Shown one piece after another: positions 1 through 13,321 of a stretch of 64,000 bases of DNA; positions within the stretch are counted from its first letter, which is position 1; each line of letters begins with the position of its first letter. This DNA comes from Alisma plantago-aquatica. Its lineage: Eukaryota > Streptophyta > Magnoliopsida > Alismatales > Alismataceae. The stretch is taken from contig OY856409.1 of assembly GCA_963693085.1 (NCBI GenBank), positions 659,910,591-659,974,590 of the forward strand. Direction: 5' to 3'. The notes under the pieces were generated by a model, which did no database searches, had not been told where the DNA came from, and saw only the letters and a program-made list of their open reading frames with translations. The translations under genes were made by a program, and so were the position numbers.

Positions 1-865
1 GTTCTGTGTAGGCATGACTGTCTTCTTCATGTCTAGGGAAGATTTGAGGGCCTCAGTGAAGTTTGGGGATTTTCTCCCCATCACATGGGGCTTTATCAGG
101 GGGTCCAGGTGCTCACAAAACATTCCACTCACCGTTCTTCAGTCATCATATATCCAAACTACTCTAGGAGATAGAAATTTTGAGCATGGTCTGCCACTAT
201 CATGTTGCACTGGTTAAGGAGCATGAACTATTTTTCCTTCTTTTTCTTGGTAGCGCTAGGAATGAATCTTGTGAAGAAGATGGTATGAAAGTCCATCCAT
301 GACATTGGTTCCTCATTCAGGTCTTGGCCCATGATATAATTTTTCCACCATGTCTTTGTTGTTCCTTCAAGAAGGTGAGTGATGAAGGGAACCTTTTTGT
401 TTGCTTGTACCTTTAGAATGTGGAAACCATTCTCCATTGCTAGGAGCCATGCGTCCGCCTTGTCAATTACCTTTGTCTTGTCTTCACCCCATAACTTCTC
501 TATATTTATCTTGTCGGAGTTGAGTATGGTGGATCTGAGATGAGGGTGGATAGGTAGAGGTTCATCACTCTCATCTTTGGCAACATCTTTGAGTGATAGA
601 GCACTAATGGCCTTAGTGAGCTTCTTCTGTTGCTCTAGACAAAGTGCATCAGGGGTATGGATAACTACTTACCCAACTATTGGTGCAGAGCCAGTAGCAT
701 GGTCGAGGTCATCCTGGGGCTCATCTTCCACCATAGGTTCACCTTTGGGATCAGGGCCATCTTCATGGTTCAACATGCCAAAGGGGACAACCTCATGCTC
801 GGGACCTTTCTCTGTAGATGCCCCATCTTCCTTCTTCCTCTTCCTAGAGGACTCACTTGTAAGGA
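1..865 (-). pseudogene. Decayed gag of Ty3/gypsy element X (partial, runs off the window)
   Basis: Gag would form the capsid of a retrotransposon particle. Reading the minus strand from about 865 down gives an acidic and basic N-terminal part, then a retrotransposon-gag domain with the family landmarks DKADAWLLAMENGF, LLEGTTKTWW and PMSWMDFHTIFFTRFIPSA (about 500 down to 240). A TAA at 669-671 interrupts the N-terminal part, and a stop follows the KKKKEK stretch near 228. Gag-like coding can still be followed toward base 1 in another frame (for example FCEHLDPLIKPHVMG), so at least one frameshift is present. No zinc knuckle, protease or RT lies inside the window. Orientation and position match the PBS at 3495-3507, so I assign it to element X. 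The family call is firm; the exact N-terminus is not visible. Confidence 0.75.
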
Positions 866-1020
866 AATCCAGGCGACAGAAAAGGCAGCAGAACCAAAAA
901 TTTCAAGCCTGGTTCCCTAATCAACAAGATCGTGTCAACAACAATGTAAGTAGGAAGAAAGGTTTACAAGAGTTATACCTGGACCTGGAGCAAGTCCAGC
1001 AAAAACTCTTGATGTAGTAA

Positions 1021-3494
1021 CATGCTTCTTCTCCAAGAAAAGTCAATCAGTCGTCAGCAGTGGCCTCCTAGTGCAACACCACAGATGGTGGTTGACGACA
1101 TCCTCCTAGTAATAGGCAAAAACCTCCCGCCTCTAGAGTAGTCCACGCGGACTATCGGGAACTCCATGTTGTGCTACCAGATCCAATGGAAAGGAGTTGT
1201 CCCTTTGAACGTCAATCTTCTAGGATTGATTCACTCTGCCACAATTATATCTCCCTTGTTGTTCCTCCCTTTGACGGGTAGAACTTGCTCAGAGTCTCTA
1301 TTGGTTACCACAACCATAGAGGACAACAATTGTCAGAGCTTATTGTTATTTCTGAGAAGCCCCCAATACCCCTCTATTGGTAGGAGAGGCTACGGTCAGG
1401 GTTTCCAATTTGTGTGGGAGTTAAAAGAATAAAATTCACAAATTTTCTAGAAATTTCATATGGCGAACCGGTCGGTTCACCAACCCAACCAGTTGGTTCA
1501 TGCATGAATAGGTTGATTTGTGCCATGAATTGGTTGGTTCATGTAGTTTCCTATTCTAAATCACATTGGTATTCAACGCACTATTAATGCACAACCAGAC
1601 GTCAGCACCAATCTTTGATCCACTCAAATTGACCATTGAACCAGGTGATTCATAATATGAACTAGTCAGTTGGGACTATGAACCGGTTGGTTCACTAGGT
1701 GAACCTGTTGATTCATTCCCTAGTTCAGGCATTGTTCAACCAATGTCGATTCTAATTGAATCGACACTCCAACTGATTCATTAAACACTTAAACATGTCC
1801 ATTCAGAGTCTAGTCGATCAATTTCAAACCTCAGTTTTTTAACTGAATACTTAAACAATTTTAGTAATCAAATTAAACACCATTCATGAAGAAACTCCTA
1901 TTCCAAGTGTATCCTATGTGTGTGACCCTATAGGTCTCAAATTATGTTGGCAGCGAATGTCCATAACCAACTTATGACATCACAAGAAATGAGTGGTATC
2001 TAGCAACACATCATTCCTACCCATGTAATTTGGAAAGTTGGATGACAACTTCAACCTAAAATCCTTGATCAGTGTTGTTGTGATTGTATAGTTCCTTTAT
2101 CTCTGATATCTAGATTGAACTCGAGGCATGAAATTGTCATCCTCTCAATGTTCAATCCATATTCCTTGAACTGGAGCAGACTGTCTAAGATGCATGTGAG
2201 TTCACATATCACATATTCAATCACATGATTATGGCCATAGATTTCTTAGTCTCACTTATCAAGAGGCCTAGATATCAATCTCCTATAGGAGAGACACATT
2301 TCATCTACATCACTCACACTCAATCCCCATGTATCACAGAGTACCCAAGCATCACCTTTATGGTAACCCTTATTCAAGGTCACTTTGGATGATGTCAAAG
2401 TTCAATGTACAATATGTGATGAGTGTAGTAACTCTGGGTCTAAGAACCACAATCGCCACTATCATTGTGAGAGATGATTCTGACTACCATTCTATGGTAT
2501 CCATGTACCATTGTCAAGGTGGGTTTGTCTGATACACTGTTCTCTAACATGTACATGTGTGCTTGACTTGATATCACATATCATGACTAATGAGACTATG
2601 TCATTAGTCAACACACACTCTAGTCTTATATATTAATGCTATCTATTTTGATTCCACAATATTATCCTACTAGGGACATAACAAGAATGTATGTACTTTT
2701 ATCATACATATGATCTCATTGGTCAGGTCCTTAACCTAAAGACATATGTCATCGAGTAACATTATTCTTTAGACATATACTTATGTTTTTGTCATCATCT
2801 CATGATTGAGACAAACATGATAGACAAATTAACTTTATTATTATCAAATCAGGTATCTAATGCCCCATTGCAATCATCATATGATTGACTATTTAGGCAT
2901 ACATACCAACATCACCCTCCATGGACCTCCTCTTCTTCTTTGAGGACAGTCTCTTCTTGCGGGAGAGACTCAAATCTGGATATTCCATGTGTGTGTCATT
3001 GGGGATGGAAATAGTTTGGTACGGGCCATGTTGTTTCACAAAAATATACTATTAATCTCAATTTCATATTTAAGGCATTTGAAGCATCATACAATTATGT
3101 GCATGACATATTGTTTACATGTATTTTATTATTTGGAAAAGGATGTCTTAATCCCTAATATCCCTAACCCTAATAATTAGAAGGACAGAGGAAGCAGTTA
3201 CATGTCCTTAGAGTTTTGGTGAGTTAAGCAAGGGGGTAGAGAAGTGATTACTTTGGATAAGAAGAAATCCTAGAGGTGTTTAATTTTGAGTAAAATCTTT
3301 CGAATTTATCCATGCAGGATGCACGGGCCCGGGAGTCCTCGTAAGCCGACTAATGGTGTGGAGGAAAGCTTTTCCATCTCCCAGGTCATGGTCCCTTCTA
3401 GACACCACCGGCTTTAGAAAGTACTCTAATAATTACCTTGGGCTCTACATAACTCTTAAAATTTAATAATTATCAAATTTTAAATGGTAAACCT
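1021..3494. other. Non-coding leader of element X, possibly holding a solo LTR
   Basis: No gene is visible. An island of GGTTCA, AACCGGTCGGTT and CCAGTTGGTT motifs occupies about 1468-1760. Near 2905-2920 the plus strand reads CCAACA followed by TCACCCTCC, which is how a minus-strand copia LTR and polypurine tract end. About 1.4-2.9 kb could therefore be a solo copia-type LTR, but I found neither a clear start nor a target-site duplication. The last 330 bases (about 3180-3494) are homologous, inverted, to the leader of element Y just after its PBS (8700-8900), for example around the motif GTCTAGAA.GGACCA. That supports kinship of X and Y. Confidence 0.4.
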
Positions 3495-3507
3495 CACTTT
3501 GATACCA
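3495..3507 (-). promoter_or_regulatory. Primer-binding site of element X
   Basis: The minus strand reads TGGTATCAAAGTG two bases inside the LTR edge. It matches the 3' end of initiator tRNA-Met (TGGTATCAGAGC) with one mismatch at A/G and one beyond. It fixes the LTR start at 3510 and the minus orientation of element X. Confidence 0.7.
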
Positions 3508-3509
3508 AA

Positions 3510-5644
3510 TGTAACCACCCCATCCCACTGTTATCCCCAATTAAGATGGACTGAGAGGGCAAGGGCCATTTTCATTTTTACAGGATAGAGGTTTAGCAAT
3601 TAACTAAAAATAATTATAATTTTATGGAATGGAAAAGAATTTCGTATAATATGAAAGATAAACTCTCTAATAAGGAGTTACATGAAATAGGAATATATTG
3701 TTTGTAATGTGAAATAAAACTATCTATCTAACTACATCCTACATGGTAAATTTAAGTATCTTTCCTTTTGATGCCTTCTTCTCAGGATGTCTATTTTCCA
3801 GAACAACAATAATTTAACCTAAAACACTGTGAAACAAAACAATGATCAATATAACAAGTTATACTAGTATGTGAGGAAAACAAAATATTTGCATGTAGGT
3901 GTAACAATATAATCAACCATGTCAACAACTATGATTACAAAATTGAACAAGAATTTTCTTATTTTAACCCTCCACCCTTATCTTCTTTTCTCAATGGTTT
4001 ACCCTCTCTATTGGGGAGCCTCTTTATGGGGAACCCTTTCTTTAGGTTTGGTCCCTGAAGTGGACATTTCATAACCTTCCCTCTCCCCGGCTTGGTTTCA
4101 TACGTAGGCCTTCCTTTCCGGGCTTGGCCTGAGGTGATCTTCCTTTCCGGGCTTGATCACCAGTCATCCCCATGATGACTTTATTCACCCCATTCTCTTT
4201 AAATCACCAGAGATGATACAAGGTTTAAGCATGATACATTTATATAAGATGGCAACGATAGTTACTTTATAGATTGTAGGAAGTAAATAAACATGCAAGC
4301 ATTAAATTGAAATCCATTCAAGAAAACTCTGAGAAACTACAATAGTTGGTTAAGGTGATTAGTCATAAGCGTAACCACATACCTTTTTTATATGTAACTT
4401 AAATTCCAAGTAAAAAGGTGTAGTTGAGAATAAGCAAGCAATCACCCTAATATTAATGCATAACACCCAGATAATACTATTTTTGTTCATGATTCCACAT
4501 TAAGACTGACTTGGGTTCCAAGTTAGGGTTTTGTGGTCAAATTAGGGTTTCAATAGGGTTTTGGCTTTCCAAACCCTAATTGTTACTTTTAATGCCTTTT
4601 TAACTCACAAACCCTAATTCTGACGTCATATGCATTTATATTAATCTCAAATTAAGTAAAAGACGTCCTTTTATCCAAAAAGACTAAACTTTATCCACTA
4701 AAGCTATTTAAGCATGTTATGATCATTAAACTTAAGAAATTAGGTTTCCATGCTTTAAATACATTAAAATTAGTAACTTTAGGCAGTTTTGGAATTCAAA
4801 GTAGATCCAGGTCATAAAACTATTTTTATTGAAATTATTGTATTTTTTGATCAACTTTCATATATTAGTTTTTATCATTGGACAATCCTTTACTTTTCTA
4901 CGATTTTAGAAAAATTAATTATTTTTGGCCAGTCATCAGTTGCCACCTCAACGTCTGACTAAGTATTTCCAGCATGTCATAGGCAATGGCGGAGCCAATC
5001 AGCTCATGCTGCATCAGCGCCCGCACTCTCATGGCCCAAGCAAAGATCGGTGAGAAAAAGAGCGGAAAAGACATATTTTGCACACTCAAGGGAAGGAGAT
5101 TCCTTTCCTAATCGGTCTTCTTCTACCTCTCGACGGAATGCTCTCACTCTCAATCGAGTCAATCATATTTTGACTCTGGGAATTAGGATTCTAGAGTAGC
5201 AAGTTGGGGTACAACTTCCTTCATATGGCTTTGATAAGCTTGTTGGTGGCCTTCGATTGGTCTGAGGGTTCCTGGTGAAAAGGAACTAGGGTTCAACTTC
5301 ATAGCGGAGTACTAGAGGGGAAGGGAGGAGAACAGCAAAACTTATTGGAGGTCAAGTGGGTGGTCTCGCAGAGGGGTCTATAGCCTTTATATAGACCTAG
5401 GGTCGAGGGGTTTGTCTCTATTTCCTTGAGTGAGTGGGTGAAACCTTAATATCTTACCATAGTTAGAAAAAACAAGGTTTTCCATGATCATCTTCACCTC
5501 TCAGACTCAATGAGAATATTTCTAAGGGTGCATAAAATCTATTGTGATAAGGAGATCGAAAAGGTAAGTTTTCTAATACATCCTTAACAAACCAATAATT
5601 GTATTTCAATTATGTAAATACATGTGAAAACCCATGTTATAACA
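3510..5644 (-). repeat. 5' LTR of element X
   Basis: The plus-strand edges are TGTAACCACCCC at 3510 and TTATAACA at 5644, giving TG...CA ends on both strands. The inner edge is fixed by the adjacent PBS; the outer edge is inferred. A TATA box (minus TATATAAA, 5386-5393) lies about 255 bases from the outer edge, a normal U3 layout. Stretches of about 3510-3560 and 4270-4380 are homologous to the last 50 bases and to 8080-8200 of the LTR of Y. A GC-richer block at about 3970-4205 is missing from the Y LTR but appears inverted in the interior of Y. The partner LTR is outside the window, so divergence cannot be read. Confidence 0.6.
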
Positions 5645-5668
5645 TAAGCCATTGGTTCCCTACAGAGA

Positions 5669-8600
5669 TGTTATATCATCAAATTTTGATAAATTTGAAA
5701 TATATAAATATAAGCCATTAATTGATAAGTAAACTCTCCAATGATATTATTGATAGAATAATAATGTTACCTATGAGACTATTTGTGTTGCCTATATGTG
5801 ATCGGGGCACAAGACAAAGGAGTAAGACATTTTGTGTACACATTAATTTTAATGGATTTATGACTTATTGGATAATAGAAATGTGAGGTGATATGCAAGT
5901 TTCCAAAAGAAAATAAGTGTTGTGGTGTTGTAGATAATTAAATCAGTAATTATCTAGCCAATTTGGCAACACATGTTTTGAAACATCAATTAGTATTATT
6001 TTGATCTAACTTTCATAGACTTGAAAATAAGAAGCAAAGGAGGAGAATTTTAGAAATTGGGAGAAAAATGATATTCCATGGGATAATGGTATTATATTGA
6101 ATACTTTTTAAAAGAGCTATTTTTATGTGAATGGCATCCCTATAAATCCCAACTTACTAGATATAGATTGGAAAATGCATTATCAATTTCCTTGAAGTAA
6201 GGATACTTGATTTGGGGAAATATATCAAAGAGAGTGATAAAAGGAACTGTCTAGATCCCAAATTATAAGTGTTTCTCAAAAATATTAATGACCAATTATC
6301 CAATGTGTACTATAAAGTTATGTGCATTTTATAATGACTTTTTGGTTGCTAAATCCAAATCCCAGTAAGATTATGGTAGTGCCTTTTTGTGACTTTTAAT
6401 TTTATTAAAGTAAGAGCCAAGAGTTTTCATATAAGGAAAATTAAGGGAAGTAAGAGAAAATAAAGAGGATGTATTTACTTACTTCCTAAAAGTGATGCTT
6501 TTCCAACTATATACAAACTTGGAAACCAATCCACTGAACCACACACTTAGTTCTATAAAAAGGATGGAATACCCCCATTGCCTTGTGGGGATATACATAC
6601 TTCCTTCCTCATCCTAATTGTGCGCCCCTCATCCATGCTGGTTTAGGTTCCTGAGTGGAGACTCCTCCGCAGTCGTGGGTTTGGATGATAAGAACTTGGT
6701 TGCAACAACAACAGTACATAACCGGACATTAGGACTCTGCCACTATCATCGAGTTTTGTCCACACCACCGGTATCCTTCCCATGACTCATCCATACTACT
6801 CCCTATGTTTTCCTTCTTCTTATGCATGAAGGAAACTAGTAGCCCACATCCAAGTTTGGCCAGAGTCGTGATGAGAAGCATGCTACTATTAACACCAATT
6901 GACAGTCTCATACCCTCTGCTCCCCCTCCTTATGAGACCTTGACTATTGAGTGGATGGGCCAAACACCTATAGGGGTCCAAGGTGCGAAGGAGGTAGCCA
7001 GAGGAATACTAGTTGTAGCCAGAACAATTGACATCATGACACTACACTACCCACAGGGTTGGGAGTTCAAACACTAGTGAAGGAGGGAGGAGGAACAAGG
7101 AGGTGGTGCTTGTGTCTTGAAGGTAGGGGTGACAATTGGAAGCTCTATGGAGAGAGGAGGTGGGTGTCTAGAGACGGTGTTGTACAATGCAACTTTACAT
7201 GAGAACATGGCCTGGAGTCACCCTACGCGAGGTTGGAGACGATCATAGTACAAAAGATAGTATTAACCTCATATGTGATGGGGGCTTATCCGTCAAGGTG
7301 AGGGAAAATCAGTACTTTCATTATGTTTGAAGCTATAGCCATGCTGGAGCGTGTTGCTGGAGTGGTCAGAGACCATCGGTCGGGCTTGGCCACCTCAACT
7401 TTGTAGATATTACTTGCTAGGCTGATGTGGCCAGATTCAGTTGGTCCAATGTTATTGGTATTATGAAAATTGTAGTGATTACTAGGATGATCAGATTAAA
7501 ACAAAACATATATGAAAATTGATCAGTAAAAGGAGAGGAACACAAATAAAATATAGTTGAAAAATAATTCTAATCCTAGTTCTAAAAGTGGTGCAAATAT
7601 GGGTTAAAATGGCGATTAATGCATCTGAACCCTAGTTTTTGATAAATAAGTTGTTAATCACACTGAATATGATTTTTGAGATGTAATTTCATAATATGGA
7701 ATATGATGGTGATTTAACATGGTTGTAACCATAATGATGATACTTAGGGTTTCTAATGCAAATAATCATGCATATGAAGATTCAGGGTTAAAGGTCCTAA
7801 CTTGCTATGTTGTTAGTAAACCTAATTAAATTTAAGTGATCATAATGAAAGGATATGTAGTATATAGAAACCAGGGTTTCACTTAATTCATGAAATGCGA
7901 TGGAATTAGGGTTTTTCCCCTTATTTCTTATCCAAACCCTAAACCCTAGATTAGGACTCGAGTAGGATTTAATGTGATTAATGTGATGGTGACACTTTAG
8001 GATTTACATACATGCGGATTAAAGTTGATTGTTTGATTTTCTTAGTTGATTGGATAATATGATTAAAGACTACAAGATCTGCATGGTTTTAAAAAGGTAC
8101 ATGGTTACACTTATGGCTACCCGCAATATTGTTTGCCTTTTTTTTAGGATTTCTCAAGGATTGAACAACTAAATTGTTGGATGTTTATTTACATTTTATC
8201 CAATTATAATGCACTATGAGTATCACATAAAGAAATATTATGCAAAGAAAATGCCAGTTCTTATTTGCACGTAATTGATTGTTATATATTGTTATGTACT
8301 TGCACAATTTTCCATGTACCCCACATACATAGTATATTTTGATATGCTAATCTATGCTTTTGTTTTATGATGTTTTAGGTACATGCTAGATAAGATGATA
8401 TCAAGACATGATAAACCATATAAATTTACATGAAGGCATTTAGCTAAGTAAGGAGGATGGGATAGTTACTTCTTCTCACATGTATAGTTCTTATGATTGA
8501 AATTCACGTATCTCCTTAAAGGAGCATCTTTTAAACAATATTTGAATAAATGGAAATTATTTACTATTATTTGTTATTTGGTTAAATCTGGACCTTAGGA

Positions 8601-8672
8601 ATTTTAGGTAATGGCTCTCAACTTTTTGGGTCTTTTCTTAATTGGGGGATGTTGAAAAGCAAGGTCGTTACA
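5669..8672 (+). repeat. 5' LTR of element Y (uninterrupted copy)
   Basis: It begins TGTTATATCATC and ends GGTCGTTACA, directly before the PBS; length is 3004 bases. This is the intact reference that shows where the 3' copy was split: by S after the equivalent of about 6085, by Z after about 7365, and truncated at about 7598. Both copies carry many substitutions and small indels relative to each other, so Y is old. Short open frames (for example 6729-6911 and 6805-7077) are not conserved in the 3' copy and are not genes. Confidence 0.9.
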
Positions 8673-8674
8673 TG

Positions 8675-8686
8675 TGGTATCAGAGC
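8675..8686 (+). promoter_or_regulatory. Primer-binding site of element Y
   Basis: TGGTATCAGAGC, a perfect match to the 3' end of plant initiator tRNA-Met, lies two bases after the LTR end GTTACA. It proves the plus orientation of Y. Confidence 0.92.
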
Positions 8687-9085
8687 CCCAGTTTTTTCAA
8701 ATAATACTTAGTAGTTTCTAATTTCAAGTAATTTGTAGAAATATGAAAGAAATATTAGGGCATTTTCTAAAGATGATGGTTTCTAGAAAGGACCACGACT
8801 CAGGGGCTGGAAAAAATTTCCTTTGCACTACTGGTTGGCTTATGAGGACTTCCAAGCTCGTTCATCTTACCTAGACAAAGTCATAAGATTGTGCCTAAAG
8901 TAAAATACCTTTAGATTTTTCATCTCTTTCATCCATTTCTCATTATCTTGCTAATAAACCCTAAAATGATATTTCTCTCCTCATCTGAGGTTAAGGTTTT
9001 TGAGAAGAAGTAGGATTAAAACATCCTCCACCAATTAATGGACATGTAATGTGGATATCATAATGTACATGTGATATGGAAATAA
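8687..9085 (+). other. Interior of element Y, left part
   Basis: This is the leader after the PBS. It has no coding sequence. About 8755-8900 matches the leader of X (inverted, about 3280-3440). The last 14 bases (TGATATGGAAATAA, 9072-9085) are the left target-site duplication of LINE A. Confidence 0.75.
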
Positions 9086-9114
9086 ATTTTTTTTTGGGTA
9101 AGTCAGAGGGTATT

Positions 9115-12100
9115 TTATTCATCTCGCCCCTCTCGTGCAAGCAAACTCAAATTCAAATTACAAACTGACTCCAAATTACTGAACGGAAATGTGGTAGTAC
9201 TACTACCATTACATGACTCTCGATTGATGATCTCAACCAAAGGTTGAGGAGGGGTTCTATAATTATAGAATTCTCCCTGGGTTTTTTGGTGCAGCTTAGC
9301 CAGCCTGTCCGCTGCAGTGTTGCCTTCTCGGTGGATATTAGTGCACTACCAATGACATCTCCATCTTCCTCTAATTCTTCCCAGCCATTTAGCTAGTTTA
9401 GGGTAATCACCCACATCTTTTTCTATAGACTCTTTAGCTCCTTTAGAATCAGTCTCAATCATGAGGCTATCTACCTTTAGTTTGCTACCTATTACAGTAG
9501 CTAACTCAATCGCACGAATTTCAGCTTCTAAAGCATTTGAGGCCTTGATTTTTGTAGCCCATCCCCCTCTCCATCTGCCTTCATTGTCCCTCCCAACAAC
9601 AGCAATCGTACACAATGAGTCCTTGTTTTTAAATGTTGCATCTGTATTAAATTTCAGAGTACCAACTGGCGGTTTCTTCCATCTCGTTAGCTCTCTATTC
9701 ACATTCATTCCTTCTGTTGTTTCTGACCTCTGTGCAATAGCATTGAGGGTAACCTCCTTTTGGATCAGATATGCAGTGATGTTGCTCGGTTGCTTTCGTT
9801 TTTCAAACACTTTCAGATTTCTGCATTTTCAAACGTGCCAGCATCCAATCATGAAAGTTGCGCTACCTGCTTTATCATCTTTTATGTTCGCCACTAGCCA
9901 ACTCCAAATGTCATTCTCTGTAAAGATCGACAGCCATCTGTTTCTGTCAATAGTTTTCTGCCAGACCTCCATAGCTTGCGGGCAATCCCGCAGAGCATGT
10001 AGGATAGTTTCATCACTGCTCTCACAAACCGGGCAGCGCGCATCTGTAGTAAACTGACGTGCAACTCTTCTGCAGTTAGTTAGAATCGCATTATGGCCCG
10101 TCAACCACAGGAAGAATTTAATCTTCATAGGTACTTTAGCGCTCTAGATAATATCCCATTTCCCTGGGACTTTAACATCTCTCTCCTTCCTTAGGATGGT
10201 GTAGGCGCTTTTCGTGGTGAATTTTCCTGATTCAGTGTGAATCCAGGCTCTGACATCCTCCTGTTGTTCGTCATCCGGTATCTCGATCTTTAACACTTCC
10301 TCAGCAACATCAGACGGCAGCCAGTCGTTAAGGAAGTCTTTATCCCAGGTTTTGGTGAGGTTGACGATGCTGGTAACCTGAAGGTCATGTAGTTCCCAAG
10401 GTATGGGTTTGGTCACCACTTCTTCTAGTGTTCTATCCACACTCCACCATTTATCCTTCCAAGCATTTGTGTTCTTCCTGCTCATCGTGATCATCATGGA
10501 GTTATCAGTTATGAATCTTTTACAGTCCAGGACCTGTTTAGTGATTCTCGATTTGTTGGACTTATTCCCCTTGTTGTATTCATTATACTTGCTGGTCATG
10601 CTCTCGCCCCATATGGATGGTCTACCTGTAGCAATCTCCCATGCCAACTTAGTCATTAGAGCCTTGTTCAGTTCTCTCATCGTCTACAGGCCTAACCCTC
10701 CACTCTATTTGCTACAAGTGATTTTATTCCATGCAACAAGGGAAAGAGGATGAGTTTTATGATTTCCCCCCCCCCACACAAAAGACCGAATACTTCTGTC
10801 AATTATGTCACAGATTTTCAAAGGCAGCATCGTCGTTTGCATGACGTAACTAGGGATTGCAGTTAAAGTTGACTTAGCCAGGCATACTCTTCCAGTGAGG
10901 CTCAAACATCTAGCAGCCCACGAGTTTATAGATGAAGACACCCTCTCTATGACATGGCTATAGGTGTCTTTCCTGACTTTGCCATGGTTAAGGGGGACCC
11001 CCAAATATCTCCCAAGGTCTTCAGTCACTGTAAATCCGCTTATTTTGCTGATCTCCTTTCGGATACTATTGGGAACATTCTTGGAGAAGAAGATGCTTGA
11101 TTTACTAGTTGATATGGCCTGACCTGACACTTCCCCAAACTCCTTGAAGCACTTGAGGATGGATCTCATTTCTTTCTTATCGGCCTTAGTGAACAGGAGC
11201 ATATCATCTGCAAAACACAGATGTGATATACCTGGTCCCTTCCTATGCAATTTCACAGGAGTCCATTTTTTCATATTCACAAGGTTCTCGATAGATTGGC
11301 ATAGCCTTTTGAGGCACAAAACAAAGAGGTAGGGGGAGAGAGGGTCTCCTTGTCGGAGCCCCCTGGTCGCTGTGAATTTCCCTGCACTTTTGCCATTCCA
11401 TAGTATGTCAGTCTCGCCATTCGCCAAAGAGTTAAGGATGTAAATGCATATGGTAGAAGGCAGCCCAATCTTCATAATTGTATCCGCAATGAACGGCCAA
11501 GTCATCTTGTCGTAAGCCTTGGACAGGTCTATTTTAATAGCCATGGTCTGCTTGTTATTCTTCCTCCTCATAACGTGTAGAACTTCTTGTGCTACCGTTA
11601 TGTTGTCAGCAATTTTCCGTCCTGGTACAAACGCGCTCTGCACCGGAGATATCCAATTAGATAGATAAGTCTTCAGCCTCTCGACAATGATCTTGGAAGT
11701 TAATTTCAAGCCGATGTTGTTTAGCGAGATCGGCCTGAAATGCTCACACGTCTCCGGTCTAGCTTTCTTTGGGATCAAGACTATGCTAGCATTACATATC
11801 TTCTTATCCAGAGTTACGCCTTTGAGCGCAGTACTCATGGTATTAAGTAGTGAGTACTTGATAGAGTGCCAATTCCTCAGGAGAAATGACCCATCCACAC
11901 CATCCGGGCCCGGGGCCTTATGTGGGTTTGAGTTCGTAAGAATTTTGTGCACTTCCTGGAGAGTAGGCTCAGCAGCCACCTTCGCCTTGTCCGTGAGGTT
12001 TAACTTTGAGAAAGTCCCAGTATAATTGGACACCTTGTTCGGGTCACAGACAGCAGTTTCCGTAAACAAGCGCCTGAAGTGATCATACACCAACTTACTC

Positions 12101-13236
12101 ATGTCTGCCTCTTCAGTAATCCAGCATCCGTTTTCATTCTTAATCATAGTGACAGTGTTGGCTCGACGTCTTTGTTTGACATATGCATTGTAGAATTTGC
12201 TATTAGTATCCCGGTTCTTAAGCCAGTTAATATGGCTTCTCTGTATAAGGTCGTCCTCTTCGTTTCGTAGGTGCTCATTATATTGTGCCTCCATATCGGT
12301 GATAAGACTCGCAGTCACCTCATCGTAATTCTAAGCCATACTCTTTTGCAGATTGTCTAGGTTTCTTAGTACCCTCTCCTTCTCAGCAGATTTATGTTTT
12401 TGGTTAGACGCTTTCCACCTATTTATGTAGCCACGCGCTTGATCAAGAGCTTCATGGAAAGAAGTGTCATGCTTCCAGACTTCACTGATTAACTCCCAGA
12501 ATCCTGCGTCTTTAGACCAGGATTCCCTTATAACAAAACGGCTAGGACCATGGCGTCTAAGGGTCGATTGGATCAAAAGTGGGCAGTGGTCTGAACTTGC
12601 TCTAGGCAGATGTTCAACCACGAAATGAGGAAAGGAAGTGATGAAGTTGGTATTAGCCACCACTCTGTCAATACGTTCTTGGAGTCTCCCATGAAAATAA
12701 GTGAACTTAGTTCCACAAAAACCCAGGTCAGAAAGGCCCGCCTCCAGTAAAATGTCATTGAATATAGCTGCTTCCCTGAAATCATAGTGTTTGCTGCCGC
12801 TCTTTTCTTCCGGAAGCAGCGTCGTGTTGAAGTCGCCCAAGACCACCCACGGCATATCAAAGGATTTGCTCATGTCAACCAAGTGTTTCCATAGCAGTTT
12901 CCTAACAGGAAACTGAGGTTTAGCATAGACGAACGTAATCAGCACAGAGTCATTCACTTTGCAAGTGACAAATTGCCTATGACAGTTCATAATTTTAATA
13001 GTACACTCTTCCTCTCTCCAGCACACCCAAATCCCTCCAGCGAACCCTCTAGCTTCACATCTGAAAGATTTATTGAATCCCAACTTCTGGATAGTTTTCA
13101 ACGCCCTATCCCCACTTATGCGTGGTTCAAGGATGCCCACCACTTTAGGTTTTCTTTGTGAGATAATCTCTTTGAGGACACGGCAAGTATCTTTGCTGCC
13201 GATTCCTCTCGTATTCCAACAGATTGTATCTAACAT
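9115..13236 (-). pseudogene. LINE A ORF2: endonuclease, reverse transcriptase and RNase H, six in-frame stops
   Basis: ORF2p nicks target DNA and copies the LINE RNA in place. One frame of 1373 codons runs from ATG 13236 to the TAA at 9115-9117 without a frameshift. Domains in order: APE-type endonuclease (WNTRGIGSK, LEPRISG, GGIWVCW, GDFNT, SSDHCPLL, about residues 1-225); reverse transcriptase with TRGLRQGDPLSPYLF and CFADDMLLF (near 11193-11220); zf-RVT (VPMKIKFFLWLTGHN...CPVCESSDE, about 10130-9990); and RNase H with ETDSKGA and REGNTAADRLAKL (9810 down to about 9290). Stops lie at 12331, 10705, 10684, 10144, 9829 and 9346 (first base of each triplet): five TAG and one TGA. In context they replace residues usually Trp or Gln, as expected from C-to-T decay. 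The protein cannot be made. Confidence 0.93.
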
Positions 13237-13321
13237 TCACACTGGTAAAGGTAACGGTAGAAGTTCCCTCAAGTTATTGAGCTTGGACTGGCTCAACATT
13301 TTCCTTCTCTTCCATACCCAA

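Noticed and set aside
577..1017. 146-codon plus-strand open frame
   Set aside because: It runs opposite to the gag relic, which has clear family motifs on the minus strand; its own product has no recognisable features.
7922..7950. Telomere-like CCCTAAA units (also 15421-15450)
   Set aside because: Only two or three imperfect units; such AACCCTA words are scattered through the LTRs and do not form a telomeric tract.
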